Shown here piece after piece: positions 35,468 to 37,390 of a stretch of DNA of 37,390 nt; positions within the stretch are counted from its first letter, which is position 1, and each line of letters begins with the position of its first letter. Where the stretch lies: NCBI GenBank assembly GCA_036839975.1, contig DAISVU010000015.1, positions 1-37,390 of the forward strand. The letters are read 5' to 3'. The position numbers and the translations under genes were made by a program. The notes beneath the pieces are model-generated. The model was given only the letters and a program-made list of their open reading frames with translations, was not told the DNA's origin and made no database searches. The stretch comes from RGIG7111 sp036839975 (GTDB lineage Bacteria; Bacillota; Clostridia; Peptostreptococcales; Anaerovoracaceae).

Positions 35468-35953
35468 TGTTTATACCTCCTGTTTATTTCCTTACAAAGA
35501 TTGTCTCATCTATATTTTCTGTTTATAATATGTTTGCTCTTTATTATAATTATAGCCTTTCCTTTTTATGTTTAATTTGACTTAATTATATACTTGCTGT
35601 GTTAAATCTGCAAAATTATTCTGTAAAATCTTTGTAAAATATCTTTTTCTGCTCTGTTATATAAACGGTGCACATATCATCCGGTTTCCTTATCCAATAT
35701 CCTATAACCCGCAGTATCTTTCATGCATATTTCTGCACAATAAATACAGCTTTATCAACACTGTCCTGATAAGTCTTTCAGGTTTTAAAGATTAATTTAT
35801 TACAGCTATAACGGGATCCGCTTTGTCTGCAACTTTTTGGCTAAGCATCAACTAAGTATAATATGTCTGTTTGCAGTAGATATAAAAAAAGCATCACGAA
35901 AGCAATGCGTTTTTCCCAAAATGCTATAACAACTTAGATCCGGTTGCTTAATC
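35468..35953. other. intergenic region between HAD gene and tRNA-Leu
   Basis: 486 AT-rich bases with no credible gene. On the minus strand GCATTGC-TTTC-GTGATGC and seven T (35884-35908) form a terminator for tRNA-Leu. The rest probably holds the HAD promoter; nothing else is seen. Confidence 0.6.
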
Positions 35954-36036
35954 TGGTGCGCCTGGAGGGACTTGAACCCCCACGCTTTCGCACTAGATCC
36001 TAAATCTAGCGTGTCTGCCAATTCCACCACAGGCGC
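35954..36036 (-). tRNA. tRNA-Leu (anticodon TAG)
   Basis: An 83-base class II tRNA. Acceptor GCGCCTG pairs with CAGGCGC before ACCA. The anticodon stem CTAGA/TCTAG holds the loop TTTAGGA with anticodon TAG. A long variable arm and GTTCAAGTC T-loop are present. CCA is encoded. Confidence 0.95.
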
Positions 36037-36229
36037 ACATATTCTTATTTAATACATAATACAGTAAATTACCCTGTTTTATGATTATGGAGAAGCTGAG
36101 ATGCATAAATTCCCACAGGGATCAGTGTAACATATTTACTGATTACAAACAAGAATTTTTGCATCCATTTAATGCACTCTTTTTCACAATCAAAACAACA
36201 ATAAAATCTTATATGAATGGATTATGCTT

Positions 36230-37036
36230 TTACTTCTTTTTCCTGTTCAGCTTCTCCGCCATTGCCTTTGATCTTTTATGATAGTCGTCTAGCTCTGTTA
36301 CTATTCCCATAGCGGATGAAATCATATCGAGCGCCGATCGTAGTTCGAGCTTCTCACTGTATTTTATATTTCTCTTTGTAAATTTAATCGCCTCCTGCGG
36401 TCCGCTGAGAAGTTTTTTCATATAATCTTCAGTAAATGAATCCAAATTTTCGCGTTCTACCGCATAAGTCACAAGGCCCAGCTTTTCGGCCTCTTCTCCA
36501 TTGATTATTTTTCCTGTCCAAAAAAGATCCATAGCTTTGTCGATACTCGTAAGTCTAGGCAAAAAATACGTGCCCCCGTCCCCCGGTACCAGCCCCACAT
36601 TCAGATAAGTCTCTCCTATTTTTGTATCCTTTGCACATATCCTGATATCACACATCAGCGCCATATCAAAACCTGCACCAGTGGCAGGCCCGTTTATTTT
36701 ACACATGACAGGTTTGTCTATCTGATCGAGCGTAAATGCTACTCTATGTACCTTTTTCCATATTGAATTCTTTCTGGCAAGAGCTGAAGAGAACATATCA
36801 TCCCGGCTTTCAAAAAATCCGTGACCCTTAGCCATTGCTTTTACATCGCCGCCCGAGCAGAAGCCTCTCCCTTTTCCTGTCAACAGCACAGCATAAATAT
36901 CATCTCTGTCTCTCACATCCTCAAGAGCTTCTGCCCAAAGATCTATCATTTCATCCGAAAATGAATTAAAAGACTCAGGTCTGTTTAAAGTAATCCTCGC
37001 AAGATGTCCTTCCACGTTATATTCAATATCTGGCAT
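36230..37036 (-). CDS. enoyl-CoA hydratase/isomerase family protein
   Basis: A 268-residue crotonase-fold protein. Oxyanion-hole segments are GFCSGGDVKAMA and NGPATGAGFDMALMCDIRI, followed by VGLVPGDGGTYFLPRL. In hydratases two glutamates (Glu144 and Glu164 of rat mitochondrial hydratase) do the chemistry. Here the first aligns with Asp (GAGFDMA) and the second with Tyr (ETYLNVG), so the reaction may differ from simple hydration. The start is ATG 37036 with AGGAGGAG just before it; upstream in-frame codons contain that ribosome site. It stands alone between two tRNA genes. 36037-36229 shows nothing. Confidence 0.85.
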   Translation of the reverse strand: MPDIEYNVEGHLARITLNRPESFNSFSDEMIDLWAEALEDVRDRDDIYAVLLTGKGRGFCSGGDVKAMAKGHGFFESRDDMFSSALARKNSIWKKVHRVAFTLDQIDKPVMCKINGPATGAGFDMALMCDIRICAKDTKIGETYLNVGLVPGDGGTYFLPRLTSIDKAMDLFWTGKIINGEEAEKLGLVTYAVERENLDSFTEDYMKKLLSGPQEAIKFTKRNIKYSEKLELRSALDMISSAMGIVTELDDYHKRSKAMAEKLNRKKK

Positions 37037-37184
37037 TTTTCTCCTCCTGACGCTCAATTCACATATTTGCCCATAGTCTGCAGATGCTTTTGTCGCGTCT
37101 ATAACATACTTATCTTTCAGCTCATCAGCAAATAAAGAACTAATTTTAAAATCACAATGATTTCATCTATTAATTTTAGAAAAT

Positions 37185-37218
37185 AAAAGCCCTTGAAAAT
37201 TGTAAATTTCAAAGGCTT
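37185..37218 (-). terminator. terminator after tRNA-Glu
   Basis: On the minus strand AAGCCTTTGAAA and TTTCAAGGGCTT pair with one wobble and are followed by a T-rich run. It ends the rRNA/tRNA transcript. Confidence 0.8.
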
Positions 37219-37225
37219 AGCTTTA

Positions 37226-37300
37226 TGGTGACCCTACCGGGAATCGAACCCGGGTTACCGCCGTGAAAGGGCGGTGTCTTAACCGCTTGACCATAGGGCC
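37226..37300 (-). tRNA. tRNA-Glu (anticodon TTC)
   Basis: A 75-base tRNA. Acceptor GGCCCTA pairs with TAGGGTC with a wobble. The anticodon loop CTTTCAC carries TTC between CCGCC and GGCGG. The T-arm CCGGGTTCGATTCCCGG and encoded CCA are present. It lies just downstream of 5S rRNA as part of an rRNA operon. Confidence 0.95.
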
Positions 37301-37307
37301 TTGGGAT

Positions 37308-37343
37308 AAAAAAGGGAACAGCCTTACGCCCCTCCCCTTTTTT
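37308..37343 (-). terminator. hairpin between 5S rRNA and tRNA-Glu
   Basis: On the minus strand AAAAAAGGG and CCCTTTTTT pair around a GC-rich loop, ending in a T-run. It looks like a terminator or an rRNA processing stem before tRNA-Glu. Confidence 0.55.
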
Positions 37344-37350
37344 AATAAAA

Positions 37351-37390
37351 CCGGCAGCGACTTACTTTCCCGGGCGGTCTCCCGCCAAGT
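37351..37390 (-). rRNA. rrf: 5S ribosomal RNA, 3' end (partial)
   Basis: The minus strand reads ACTTGGCGGGAGACCGCC, then GGGAAAGTAAGTCGCTGCCGG. This is the helix IV/V and 3' strand of bacterial 5S rRNA. The 5' part lies beyond the window, so an rRNA operon enters from the right on the minus strand. Confidence 0.85.

Noticed and set aside
36081..36281. Open frame of 66 codons on the plus strand near the crotonase gene
   Set aside because: Low-complexity Phe-rich translation, no ribosome site, and it overlaps the end of a real minus-strand gene.
35954..37300. tRNA genes as integration sites for the island
   Set aside because: Both tRNAs are intact and lie 13 kb or more from the island, with no 3'-end duplicates noted near it.
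1..37390. CRISPR array or prophage
   Set aside because: No regularly spaced repeats and no phage structural or packaging genes were seen.

Overview
The window reads as a low-GC Bacillota chromosome, most likely class Clostridia, carrying a degraded conjugative island. The host call rests on the housekeeping set on the right: ylqF-rnhB, a short PUA-less ProB, glmM, a NUDIX gene next to a xerD-like gene, and a 5S-tRNA-Glu rRNA operon end. Strong GGAGG-type ribosome sites and TTG/GTG starts fit this. I cannot place it to genus.

Positions 1 to about 5.9 kb are a scrap-heap of conjugation genes. There is an intact mobC with the first 60 codons of a relaxase, fused to a frameshifted topoisomerase III and then to a YodL-domain remnant. 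Next come a flavodoxin and a MarR regulator that is split by a TAG codon and headed by a perfect 24-bp-arm palindrome. On the minus strand lies a second mobilisation module: an oriT-like region, a mobC fragment, and the relaxase C-terminus. A group II intron sits in that relaxase; it has lost its 5' part and its RT active site and carries the left end of an IS30-like element.

Positions 5.9-19.4 kb are an iron-acquisition cargo block. An AraC regulator diverges from feoA-feoB-feoC, followed by a MATE exporter and a Cys-rich KTR protein. A five-gene minus-strand operon follows: an ECF transporter (T, fused A-A', S) and two YbtP/YbtQ-like ABC half-transporters. It diverges from a second AraC regulator. 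The same dyad, AGTTAG-N6-CTAACT, lies in both divergent intergenic regions. In front of the ECF operon it exactly fills the spacer between -35 and -10. The block is bracketed by inverted copies of an oriT-proximal sequence. At least two of its genes are broken: an in-frame TGA in one ABC gene and a frameshift in EcfT.

Positions 19.5-22.6 kb are the right end of the island. They hold a 5'-truncated S8 (IetS-like) protease with an internal TAA and the C-terminal half of a large serine recombinase, also with an internal TAA, ending at a strong terminator.

From 22.69 kb on the sequence is compact, intact chromosome: ylqF, rnhB, a secreted NlpC/P60 hydrolase, a xerD-like recombinase behind a canonical Fur box, NUDIX, proC, proB, a YprB-like exonuclease, proA, glmM, a NagD-like HAD phosphatase, tRNA-Leu, an enoyl-CoA hydratase family gene, tRNA-Glu and the 3' end of 5S rRNA. 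The contrast between the eroded island and the intact chromosome, and the shared iron operator, are the main points of interest.
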